DNA of 8,719 bases from DASUFH01 sp036274645 (lineage in GTDB: Bacteria > Acidobacteriota > Terriglobia > 20CM-2-55-15), in assembly GCA_036274645.1 (NCBI GenBank), contig DASUFH010000128.1, positions 1-8,719 on the forward strand, written 5' to 3'. The notes under the pieces were generated by a model. The model saw only the letters and a list, made by a program, of their open reading frames with translations, was not told where the DNA came from and ran no database searches. The position numbers and the translations under genes are program-made. Positions within the stretch are counted from its first letter, which is position 1; each line of letters starts with the position of its first letter. Positions 1-5,617 of this stretch are shown here, piece after piece.

Positions 1-1
1 G

Positions 2-910
2 GAATGGATCACCGCTCAGGAATCCGCGAACCCGGACAGGCCCTGGTTTGCCTGGCTGGCGTTCAATCTGTCGCACGCCACAACGCAACAACAGCCGAGC
101 GCCATGGCCATACCCAACGCCGACACCCTCGATGAGACCAGCGCCAACGAGATAAAGAAGTGTGGCGGTCAGTTCGGATCGATGAACACCGGGTCATGCA
201 GTGGTGAAGCGCAGATGCGCGCCATGACCAACGCGCTCGATACGATCCTCGGCAAGCTCCTCGAAAAGGTCGACAGTCTCGATCCCAACACCTACGTCAT
301 CCTTCTGGGCGACAACGGAACGCCGATGTACGGCCGGCGCAACCTGGATTTCATCGACAATATGTACATCACCCGGAAAGGTCGTGGGAAAGGAACCGCC
401 TATGAAAGCGGCGCCCGCGTCGCGCTGGCGATCCGCGGACCGCGAATTCCGGCGGCGAGCCGGAACAATGACTATGTCCACGTGGTCGACCTGTTCCCGA
501 CCATCCTGAACCTGGCGGGACTGAAGTCGCCGGAAAAGGTTTCCAATCGCGAAGGAAACGGAATGCAGCCGGTCGACGGGGTTTCGCTCGGTCCGATTCT
601 CTTCGATAAGAAGACCACCGTGCGAGACCCGAATCAGGGTTTCCTGCTGACGGAGTCGCTGAACCTGATGACGAACAGCAGCCGGCAGGTGGGCGCCCGG
701 AACGCGACTTACAAGGTGATCTGCAACGAGAAGGTGGGACAGAACTCGTGCGAGTTCTTCAACCTGATCAAGGATCCGCTGGAAGAGTATCCGCTGGCGA
801 AACCCGACAGCTGCAGCAACTACGCCAACGGGACCTGGAAGCCGGCCGATCAGCAGTGGCACTACTGCCGGCTGGCGGAGATCGTCGCTACCCAGTCTTT
901 CTTGAAATAG
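2..910 (+). CDS. Sulfatase, C-terminal part (5' end outside window)
   Basis: This is the C-terminal 302 residues of a sulfatase-family hydrolase, which cleaves sulfate esters. The frame is open from base 2; the first ATG at position 104 is internal, because the codons before it encode a typical sulfatase segment (PWFAWLAFNLSHA). Other family signatures are GDNG (metal-binding Asp104 and Asn105, counted from base 2), GKGTAYESG (conserved Lys130) and the HVVDLFPTILNLAGL helix. The C-terminal strand YKVICN...CEFFNLIKDPLEE matches the usual YKLI...ELYDL.DP end of the family. Six cysteines lie in the visible part, an even number that would suit an exported disulfide-bonded protein, but the signal peptide region is missing. 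The C/S-x-P-x-R formylglycine site is also outside the window, so activity and substrate cannot be judged. The gene converges on the alcohol dehydrogenase and ends one base before a palindromic repeat. Confidence 0.9.
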   Translation, partial: EWITAQESANPDRPWFAWLAFNLSHATTQQQPSAMAIPNADTLDETSANEIKKCGGQFGSMNTGSCSGEAQMRAMTNALDTILGKLLEKVDSLDPNTYVILLGDNGTPMYGRRNLDFIDNMYITRKGRGKGTAYESGARVALAIRGPRIPAASRNNDYVHVVDLFPTILNLAGLKSPEKVSNREGNGMQPVDGVSLGPILFDKKTTVRDPNQGFLLTESLNLMTNSSRQVGARNATYKVICNEKVGQNSCEFFNLIKDPLEEYPLAKPDSCSNYANGTWKPADQQWHYCRLAEIVATQSFLK

Positions 911-1010
911 GCGACCGCCCGACGTTTAGGAATGGACATCCCTGACTTAATTAACAGAAGTTCACCCTGAAACGTTGGGCGGTAATAGACCGCCCCGACA
1001 AGCAGGCGGG
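911..1010. repeat. Palindromic intergenic repeat, family B, copy 1
   Basis: An imperfect inverted repeat lies between the convergent sulfatase and dehydrogenase genes. The inner arms are 914-927 (ACCGCCCGACGTTT) and 970-983 (AAACGTTGGGCGGT), which pair with one mismatch around a 42-nt AT-richer spacer. The right half (970-1010) matches 8471-8512 at most positions, so this is a dispersed element and not a private terminator. The outer part of the left arm, present in copy 2, is missing here, where the sulfatase stop codon (908-910) abuts the element. No T-run follows the stem, so it is not a standard intrinsic terminator, although transcripts from either side could fold into a long hairpin. 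No coding capacity was seen. Confidence 0.8.
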
Positions 1011-1037
1011 AACCAACAAACGCGCGTGTGCAAAACC

Positions 1038-2027
1038 TTACGACGGGGATATCAGAACCGCGGCGCCGGTCAGCTGGCCGGTACGCAACCGGCTGATCGC
1101 TTCGTTGGCGGAAGAAAGCGGAAACGTTTCCACGTGGGTGCGGACCAGGCCGCCGGAAACAATCCCCATGAACTCCTGGGCGTCTCTTCGCGTGAGGTTG
1201 GCCACTGAACAGACCGTGCGTTCACCCCAGAGCAGTTCATAAGGAAACTGGGGAATATCGCTCATATGGATGCCGCCGCACACCACAATGCCACCTTTCC
1301 GCACCGCGCGAAGGGCTGCCGGAACAAGACTGCCCACCGGCGCAAAGATGATCGCGGCATCCAGTTCATCCGGAGGCGGTTCGGTGGATGATCCCACCCA
1401 CGAGGCGCCCAGCGACCGGGCGAAGGACTGTCCCTCGAGATCATCCGGCCGCGTAAAGGCATAGATTTCACGCCCCTGAGCCACCGCCACCTGCGTGATC
1501 ACGTGAGCCGCCGCGCCAAAGCCATAGATGCCGATTCGACTGGCGTCGCCGGTTTTTGCGAGCGATCGGTACCCGATCAGGCCGGCGCAGAGCAGAGGCG
1601 CGGCTTCAGCGTCGGCATAGGCGTCCGGAAGGCGAACGGCAAACCGCTCGTCCACCGAGACCATCTCGGCATAACCGCCGTCGCGGGTATACCCCGTGAA
1701 TTCAGGAGAGTCGCAGAGGTTCTCCATTCCCGCCCTGCAGTATCGGCAGGCGCCGCAGGTCAGGGCCAGCCAGGGGATGCCGACCCGATCGCCCAGCCCG
1801 AACCGCGATGTTTCGCGACCCAGGGCGACCACCCGTCCAACGATCTCGTGTCCGGGGATCAGCGGCAGCTTCGGATGCGGCAGTTCGCCATCGATCACAT
1901 GGAGATCGGTCCGGCAGACCGCGCACGCTGCAATGCGGACGAGGATTTCGTACGCGGTTGGCTCTGGATCGGGCACAATGGCGCGCTCGAGCGGACGGCC
2001 GGGCTGACGCAGGATCATGGCGATCAT
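1038..2027 (-). CDS. Zinc-dependent alcohol dehydrogenase family protein (TIGR02822-like)
   Basis: This is a 329-aa medium-chain dehydrogenase of the GroES-like/Rossmann type, expected to interconvert alcohols and aldehydes with NAD(P)H in the cytosol. Catalytic zinc ligands are visible as Cys38 (in CRTDLH), His60-Glu61 (in PGHE) and Cys147 (in PLLCAG). The structural zinc site is complete: Cys91, Cys94, Cys97 and Cys105. The nucleotide-binding turn is GIYGFGAAAH (166-175). The motifs FTGYT.DGGYAE, YAFTRP, IIFAPVG, GGIHMSDIPQFPY and SVANLTRRD are those I recall for the short adh_fam_2 group. The reading frame extends to 2117, but those 30 extra residues do not look like family sequence. The start at 2027 gives MIAMILRQPG and the usual family length; the ATG at 2018 is the alternative. 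No clear Shine-Dalgarno precedes it, but a TANNNT box six bases upstream would fit a leaderless transcript. It is divergent from the P-type ATPase gene. The physiological substrate is unknown; acetaldehyde/ethanol is a guess. Confidence 0.92.
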   Translation of the reverse strand: MIAMILRQPGRPLERAIVPDPEPTAYEILVRIAACAVCRTDLHVIDGELPHPKLPLIPGHEIVGRVVALGRETSRFGLGDRVGIPWLALTCGACRYCRAGMENLCDSPEFTGYTRDGGYAEMVSVDERFAVRLPDAYADAEAAPLLCAGLIGYRSLAKTGDASRIGIYGFGAAAHVITQVAVAQGREIYAFTRPDDLEGQSFARSLGASWVGSSTEPPPDELDAAIIFAPVGSLVPAALRAVRKGGIVVCGGIHMSDIPQFPYELLWGERTVCSVANLTRRDAQEFMGIVSGGLVRTHVETFPLSSANEAISRLRTGQLTGAAVLISPS

Positions 2028-2144
2028 GCTTATAGGATAATTCCAGACGGACGAAGAGGGCTGGATTGTCTCTTGATTCAAGCGTCCGAAGGACCAACGA
2101 ACAACTAAGAAGTTCAATTAACAATCGACCGCAGCCAGCGGACA
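2028..2144. promoter_or_regulatory. Divergent promoter region between dehydrogenase and P-type ATPase
   Basis: This 117-bp gap must hold the promoters for both flanking genes. On the minus strand, TATCCT (2034-2039 on +) sits six bases before the dehydrogenase ATG and fits a -10 box, but no convincing -35 is seen. On the plus strand no good -35/-10 pair or strong Shine-Dalgarno was found before the ATPase ATG. Two symmetric sequences are visible: a perfect 11-bp palindrome CTTGATTCAAG at 2072-2082, and CGGACG (2048-2053) inverted as CGTCCG (2083-2088). Either could be an operator; both are short enough to arise by chance. Confidence 0.5.
2072..2082. promoter_or_regulatory. Candidate operator palindrome (TGATTCA core), site 1
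   Basis: CTTGA-T-TCAAG is a perfect 5+1+5 palindrome in the middle of the divergent gap. It lies about 45 bp upstream of the dehydrogenase start and about 62 bp upstream of the ATPase start. Its seven-base core, TGATTCA, recurs inside another 11-bp palindrome in the second divergent gap (5347-5357). No known regulator is assigned; the half-site spacing does not fit FNR/CRP boxes (TTGAT-N4-ATCAA). Confidence 0.3.
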
Positions 2145-4661
2145 ATGGACAAGCGGGGAAGGAAGTTGGCCCGTCCGCTTTATCCGACACCGGAGACTTT
2201 TCACATCGAGATCACTGGACTTTCGAACGTCGCCGCTGCCGAACGTCTCAGGCAGGAAGGCCCCAACGAGCTTCCGGCCGCGAAACCGAAGAGCAATCTG
2301 CGCATTGCTCTCGGTGTGCTGCGCGAGCCGATGTTTCTTCTGCTGATCGCCAGCGGACTCGTGTACTTCCTGTTGGGGGCGCTTGAGGAAACCATCGCGC
2401 TCATGGGCGCGATCTTTCTGGTCATCGGCATCACGCTGTACCAGGAACGCAAGACCGAACGGACGCTGGAAGCGCTGCGCGATCTCTCGAGCCCGCGCGC
2501 GCTGGTCATTCGGGAAGGCGAACGGCGGCGGATCGCGGGGCGGGAGGTGGTTCCGGGCGACCTGATTGTGCTCGCTGAAGGCGACCGTGTTCCGGCCGAC
2601 GCATTCGTCATTTCGACGGTCAATCTCACCGTCGATGAATCGCTGCTCAGCGGCGAGACCGTGCCGGTACGCAAGTCCGCCTGGGACGGTCACGCGCCCA
2701 TGCCGCGGCCGGGTGGCGACGACATCCCGGCGGTCTTTTCGGGGACGCTCGTCGTCCAGGGATCCGCCCTGGCCGTGGTTCAGTCGACGGGAGCGAAAAC
2801 CGAAATCGGCAAGCTCGGAAAGACCCTGGAAACGATCGGCTCGGAAAGCACGAGGCTCGAGCGTGAAACCCGGTCGGTTGTCCGGGTCTTCGCGACCCTG
2901 AGTCTGATCCTCTGCGTCCTTGTCGCCACAATCTACGCGTTGACGCGGGGCAGCTGGCTGGGAGGCATGCTCGCCGGTCTGGCGCTGGCCATTTCCATGG
3001 TCCCGGAAGAGTTTCCCGTCGTCCTGACCGTATTCCTGGCCATCGGCGCATGGCGCATTTCGAAACGGGGCGTATTGACCCGCCGCGTTGCCGCCATCGA
3101 AATGCTCGGCGCGGCAACCGTTCTCTGTGTCGACAAGACGGGCACGCTGACGATGAACCGCATGGCGGTGCGCGACGTTCAGCCGGCGCCCGGCCATGAT
3201 CGCGCCGAGGTTCTCGGCGCGGCGATGCTGGCCAGCAACGAGAATCCCGTGGATCCGATGGAGCGCGCGCTGCACGAGGCCGCCACACTGCCGGGCGGCC
3301 CTCCGGCCGCCAACACGCTCGTTCGCGAATATCCGCTGTCCGCGAAGCTGCTCGCGATGTCCCGCGTGCTGGACCGCGGAGACAGCGAACACGAAGTCTT
3401 CGCCAAAGGCGCGCCGGAAGCCATCGCGCGCCTCTGCCGGATTCCCCTGGCTGAGCTGCTTCCGCGGATCCAGGCCATGGCCGATCGGGGCCTGCGCATC
3501 CTGGGTGTGGCGCGCGCGAGTGTCCGCAGGGAGTCTCTTCCCGATTCGCAGCACGATTTTCCGTTCGAGTTCCTCGGTCTGGTCGGCCTCGAAGACCCGG
3601 TTCGGCCCGGAGTTCCCGCCTCCATCAATGAATGTTATGGGGCGGGAATCCGCGTGGTGATGATCACGGGCGACTATCCCATCACCGCCCACAGCATCGC
3701 CCGGCAGATCGGCCTGCGGAATCCGGATCAGAGCGTGACGGGCGCCGAACTCGACAGCCTGCCGGATGCGGAACTCATCGCGCGGGTCCGCGGCGTGAAC
3801 ATTTTTGCGCGCGTGCTGCCCGAGCAGAAGCTGCGGCTGGTCCAGGCGTTCAAGGCCAATGGGGAGGTGGTCGCCATGACGGGCGACGGCGTGAACGACG
3901 CGCCGGCGCTGAAGGCCGCGCACATCGGAATCGCCATGGGTGGACGCGGGACCGACGTGGCGCGAGAAGCCGCTTCCCTCGTGCTGCTCGATGACGACTT
4001 CACATCCATCGTCGACACCATCCGGCTCGGCCGCCGCATTTACGACAACCTGAAAAAGGCGATGACGTACATCTTTGCGGTGCACGTGCCCATCGCAGGC
4101 ATGTCCATGCTTCCGGTCCTCTTCCGGCTGCCGCTCGTGCTCATGCCGCTCCACATCGTGTTTTTGGAACTAGTGATCGATCCGGCGTGCTCCATCGCAT
4201 TTGAATCGGAGCCGGAAAATCCACACACCATGCAGCGGCCACCACGGGATCCGGACGCGCGCATGTTCGACCGGAAAACGATTATGTCCGCGCTGGTTCA
4301 GGGGCTCTGGTCGCTGCTGGTTACCCTGGCGGCGTTTCTGATCAGTCTCTACCGGGGACATGGCGAGCTGGAAGCGCGGGCGATGAGCTTTACGACGCTG
4401 GCGCTGGGAAACCTGGCGCTGATCTGGGCGAATCGATCCCGTACCCGGACGATTCCCGAGATGCTTCACTCGCGCAACTATCCGGTCATGGCGATCACCG
4501 CCGGCACAGTGACGCTGCTGGCGGCCACTGTTTACGTTCCATCGCTCGCCGAAGTATTTCAGTTTGCCGCTCTGGGTGTACGGGACCTTGCGGTATGCGT
4601 TGTTCTGGCTCTGGCGGGAGTGACCTGGATCGAGGCGCTGAAGGTGTGGAAGCGGAGTTGA
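2145..4661 (+). CDS. Cation-transporting P-type ATPase (P2-like, PEEFP subgroup)
   Basis: This is an 838-aa integral membrane pump that couples ATP hydrolysis to cation transport; family length is complete. Order: N-terminal cation-ATPase domain (about 20-60), M1-M2 (about 62-102), actuator domain with SGET (169-172, Glu171 for dephosphorylation), M3-M4 (about 247-298), phosphorylation site DKTGT (Asp330), nucleotide-binding KGAPE (Lys421), ITGD (Asp510), TGDGVND (579-585), then four to six C-terminal helices. M4 reads PEEFP (287-291) where SERCA-type calcium pumps have PEGLP and MgtA has PEMLP. M6 reads FLELVID (Glu675, Asp679), keeping the Asp that binds calcium in SERCA. No N-terminal metal-binding CxxC domain or CPC motif is seen, so it is not a P1B heavy-metal pump. 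The ion (Ca, Mg, H or other) cannot be read from this. The ATG at 2145 has only a weak GCGGA upstream. It converges on the hsp20 gene. Confidence 0.93.
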   Translation: MDKRGRKLARPLYPTPETFHIEITGLSNVAAAERLRQEGPNELPAAKPKSNLRIALGVLREPMFLLLIASGLVYFLLGALEETIALMGAIFLVIGITLYQERKTERTLEALRDLSSPRALVIREGERRRIAGREVVPGDLIVLAEGDRVPADAFVISTVNLTVDESLLSGETVPVRKSAWDGHAPMPRPGGDDIPAVFSGTLVVQGSALAVVQSTGAKTEIGKLGKTLETIGSESTRLERETRSVVRVFATLSLILCVLVATIYALTRGSWLGGMLAGLALAISMVPEEFPVVLTVFLAIGAWRISKRGVLTRRVAAIEMLGAATVLCVDKTGTLTMNRMAVRDVQPAPGHDRAEVLGAAMLASNENPVDPMERALHEAATLPGGPPAANTLVREYPLSAKLLAMSRVLDRGDSEHEVFAKGAPEAIARLCRIPLAELLPRIQAMADRGLRILGVARASVRRESLPDSQHDFPFEFLGLVGLEDPVRPGVPASINECYGAGIRVVMITGDYPITAHSIARQIGLRNPDQSVTGAELDSLPDAELIARVRGVNIFARVLPEQKLRLVQAFKANGEVVAMTGDGVNDAPALKAAHIGIAMGGRGTDVAREAASLVLLDDDFTSIVDTIRLGRRIYDNLKKAMTYIFAVHVPIAGMSMLPVLFRLPLVLMPLHIVFLELVIDPACSIAFESEPENPHTMQRPPRDPDARMFDRKTIMSALVQGLWSLLVTLAAFLISLYRGHGELEARAMSFTTLALGNLALIWANRSRTRTIPEMLHSRNYPVMAITAGTVTLLAATVYVPSLAEVFQFAALGVRDLAVCVVLALAGVTWIEALKVWKRS

Positions 4662-4664
4662 GTG

Positions 4665-4780
4665 TTCGCCTGATTGTTTGCCCTCACCTGGCCTTCGCTT
4701 CGCTCAGGCCCTCCTCTCCCGCGCGAAGCGCGGGAGAGGAGGGAGCGAGGAACGCGAGCGACAGGTGAGGCAAAACAATC
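4665..4780. repeat. Long palindromic intergenic repeat, family A, copy 1
   Basis: This element starts three bases after the ATPase stop codon and fills the gap to the convergent hsp20 gene. Outer arms 4672-4690 (GATTGTTTGCCCTCACCTG) and 4762-4780 (CAGGTGAGGCAAAACAATC) are near-perfect inverted complements. Inside them is a perfect 16-bp stem. The intermediate segments pair only partly. The left edge, 4665-4690, recurs with one mismatch at 8344-8369, so the element is dispersed. It has no coding capacity. Confidence 0.85.
4709..4743. terminator. Perfect 16-bp GC-rich stem-loop between convergent genes
   Basis: Arms 4709-4724 (CCCTCCTCTCCCGCGC) and 4728-4743 pair perfectly around a three-base GAA loop. 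It lies 48 bp after the ATPase stop and 51 bp before the hsp20 stop, so it can form in the 3' end of either transcript and may end or stabilise both. There is no U-run on either strand, so a classic intrinsic terminator mechanism is not supported; a bidirectional transcript-end or RNA-stability hairpin is more likely. Confidence 0.55.
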
Positions 4781-4793
4781 GAGCCGATCCGGG

Positions 4794-5279
4794 CTACGCG
4801 GCCCGAATCTCGACCTTCCGCGCTTTCGCTTCTTCCGCGATGGCTGCGGTCACGGTCAACAGGCCGTTTTTCACTTCGGCTGTCACCTTGTTCACGTCCA
4901 CCTTCTTCGGAAAGCGAATGGCCCGGAACAACGATCCAGCCCCAAACTCGCTGGTATGGACGGTCCCCTTGTCATCCATTTTTTCGGATTTCATTTCACC
5001 CCGGACCAGCAGGTCATCGGCGGTGACATCGACTTTGAGGTCCTTCGGATCCATACCGGCAACCGCGACGGTCACTTCAAAATGATGGTCTTTCTCCTTG
5101 AGCTCGATGGCGGGTTTCCAAACGAGCTCCCGTTCCGCGGCGAGCCAGTTCTCGAGGTCCCTTCCAAACTCGAAGCCGTTTCCCCGAAAGATGTCATAGG
5201 CCCGGCGCATGACACGGTCTTCCATTTTCTTGAGTTCATCCAGGAAGTTTTCCCGCTTCTGAACGTTGAGTTCTGTCAT
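4794..5279 (-). CDS. Small heat-shock protein (Hsp20) with N-terminal DUF2934 segment
   Basis: This is a 161-aa ATP-independent holdase chaperone of the alpha-crystallin/IbpA superfamily, which binds unfolding proteins in the cytosol as oligomers. The alpha-crystallin domain spans about 52-146: WKPAIEL, then VAGMDPKDLKVDV (73-85), FRAIRFPKKVD (118-128) and AEVKNGLLTVT (134-144). The C-terminal VEI (156-158) is the usual I/V-x-I tail motif that docks on a neighbouring subunit. Residues about 22-52 (RRAYDIF...GRDLENWLAAEREL) resemble DUF2934 (Pfam PF11154), a short helical domain of unknown role, in place of the normal variable arm. The frame is open to an ATG at 5312, but the ATG at 5279 is preferred because GGGAGGT stands seven bases before it. 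No CIRCE element or sigma-32 promoter was seen upstream. It is divergent from the acetyltransferase/acyl-CoA synthetase gene. Confidence 0.93.
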   Translation of the reverse strand: MTELNVQKRENFLDELKKMEDRVMRRAYDIFRGNGFEFGRDLENWLAAERELVWKPAIELKEKDHHFEVTVAVAGMDPKDLKVDVTADDLLVRGEMKSEKMDDKGTVHTSEFGAGSLFRAIRFPKKVDVNKVTAEVKNGLLTVTAAIAEEAKARKVEIRAA

Positions 5280-5286
5280 GGTTTTT

Positions 5287-5293
5287 ACCTCCC
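5287..5293 (-). promoter_or_regulatory. Ribosome binding site of hsp20
   Basis: On the minus strand GGGAGGT lies seven bases before the ATG at 5279. It decides the start against the upstream in-frame ATG at 5312. The GGT end of this site can pair with the ACC just before the ATG around an AAAA loop, too weak a stem to be called a thermosensor. Confidence 0.75.
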
Positions 5294-5346
5294 AGCTGCG
5301 GTGGCTTTTCACCGCGTATTCACCTTTACGTCTGCACTTGACGCGC

Positions 5347-5357
5347 CGTGATTCACG
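5347..5357. promoter_or_regulatory. Candidate operator palindrome (TGATTCA core), site 2
   Basis: CGTGA-T-TCACG is a perfect 5+1+5 palindrome, flanked by GCGC at 5343-5346 and 5359-5362, giving nine paired bases per side with one bulged A. Its centre is about 73 bp upstream of the hsp20 ATG. It shares the seven-base core TGATTCA with the palindrome at 2072-2082. Binding by a regulator is conjecture. Confidence 0.3.
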
Positions 5358-5603
5358 AGCGCCGGTCGACGCCGTATCTCAATGAAACGGCGATATCCGT
5401 GGCCCGTCGCACGCGGACGGGGCGCGCCGCCGCCGGAGCTTCATTGCAGGTTTTGTCGCATACGATCCTTCGCCCCGTTGAACCGCAGACAGAATGTCCG
5501 GCGCCGCCGATACCGGAGCCCGGGAGAACTCAAAATTGACGGAATTTTTAATTGCGCCGCTCGCACCCGGCAGGGCAGCATCGAAGTTGATGCGGTGATT
5601 GTT

Positions 5604-5611
5604 GGAAAGGG
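5604..5611 (+). promoter_or_regulatory. Ribosome binding site of the GNAT/acyl-CoA synthetase gene
   Basis: GGAAAGGG lies six bases before the ATG at 5618 and supports that start. Confidence 0.7.
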
Positions 5612-5617
5612 TTAACC

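Larger units (their letters stand above)
5280..5617. other. 338-bp divergent intergenic region
   Basis: This separates hsp20 (-) from the acetyltransferase/acyl-CoA synthetase gene (+). Short open frames of 60-80 codons cross it, but they are rich in Arg and Pro, lack recognisable domains and have no good ribosome sites, so no gene is called. Visible items: the hsp20 ribosome site (5287-5293); a 6-bp hairpin GCGGTG/CACCGC at 5298-5303/5310-5315 in the hsp20 leader; the palindrome at 5347-5357; an AAAATT/AATTTT inversion with a five-base loop near 5532-5548; and TTGACG at 5536-5541, which lacks a matching -10. The long leader before position 5618 suggests an upstream transcription start, but I cannot place it. 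Confidence 0.6.

Noticed and set aside
1503..2108. A plus-strand 201-codon frame opposite the alcohol dehydrogenase.
   Set aside because: The minus strand encodes all zinc ligands and the cofactor fold; the plus-strand product has no recognisable family features.
2118..4154. A 678-codon open frame on the minus strand inside the P-type ATPase gene.
   Set aside because: It is antisense to a gene with all P-type ATPase motifs, is rich in Arg, His, Gln and Asp without a domain, and is the usual product of high GC at third codon positions.
4709..4743. The stem-loop as part of a CRISPR array or an integron recombination site.
   Set aside because: There are no regularly spaced direct repeats, spacers, cas genes, integrase or att-site core sequences.
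5280..5300. A thermosensor (ROSE or fourU) covering the hsp20 ribosome site.
   Set aside because: No UUUU or anti-Shine-Dalgarno stretch was found that could mask GGGAGG; only a three-base GGT/ACC pairing is possible.
5348..5615. Small open frames of 63 and 77 codons in the 338-bp gap.
   Set aside because: Arg/Pro-rich translations without domains or convincing ribosome sites; the second one runs almost into the real start at 5618.
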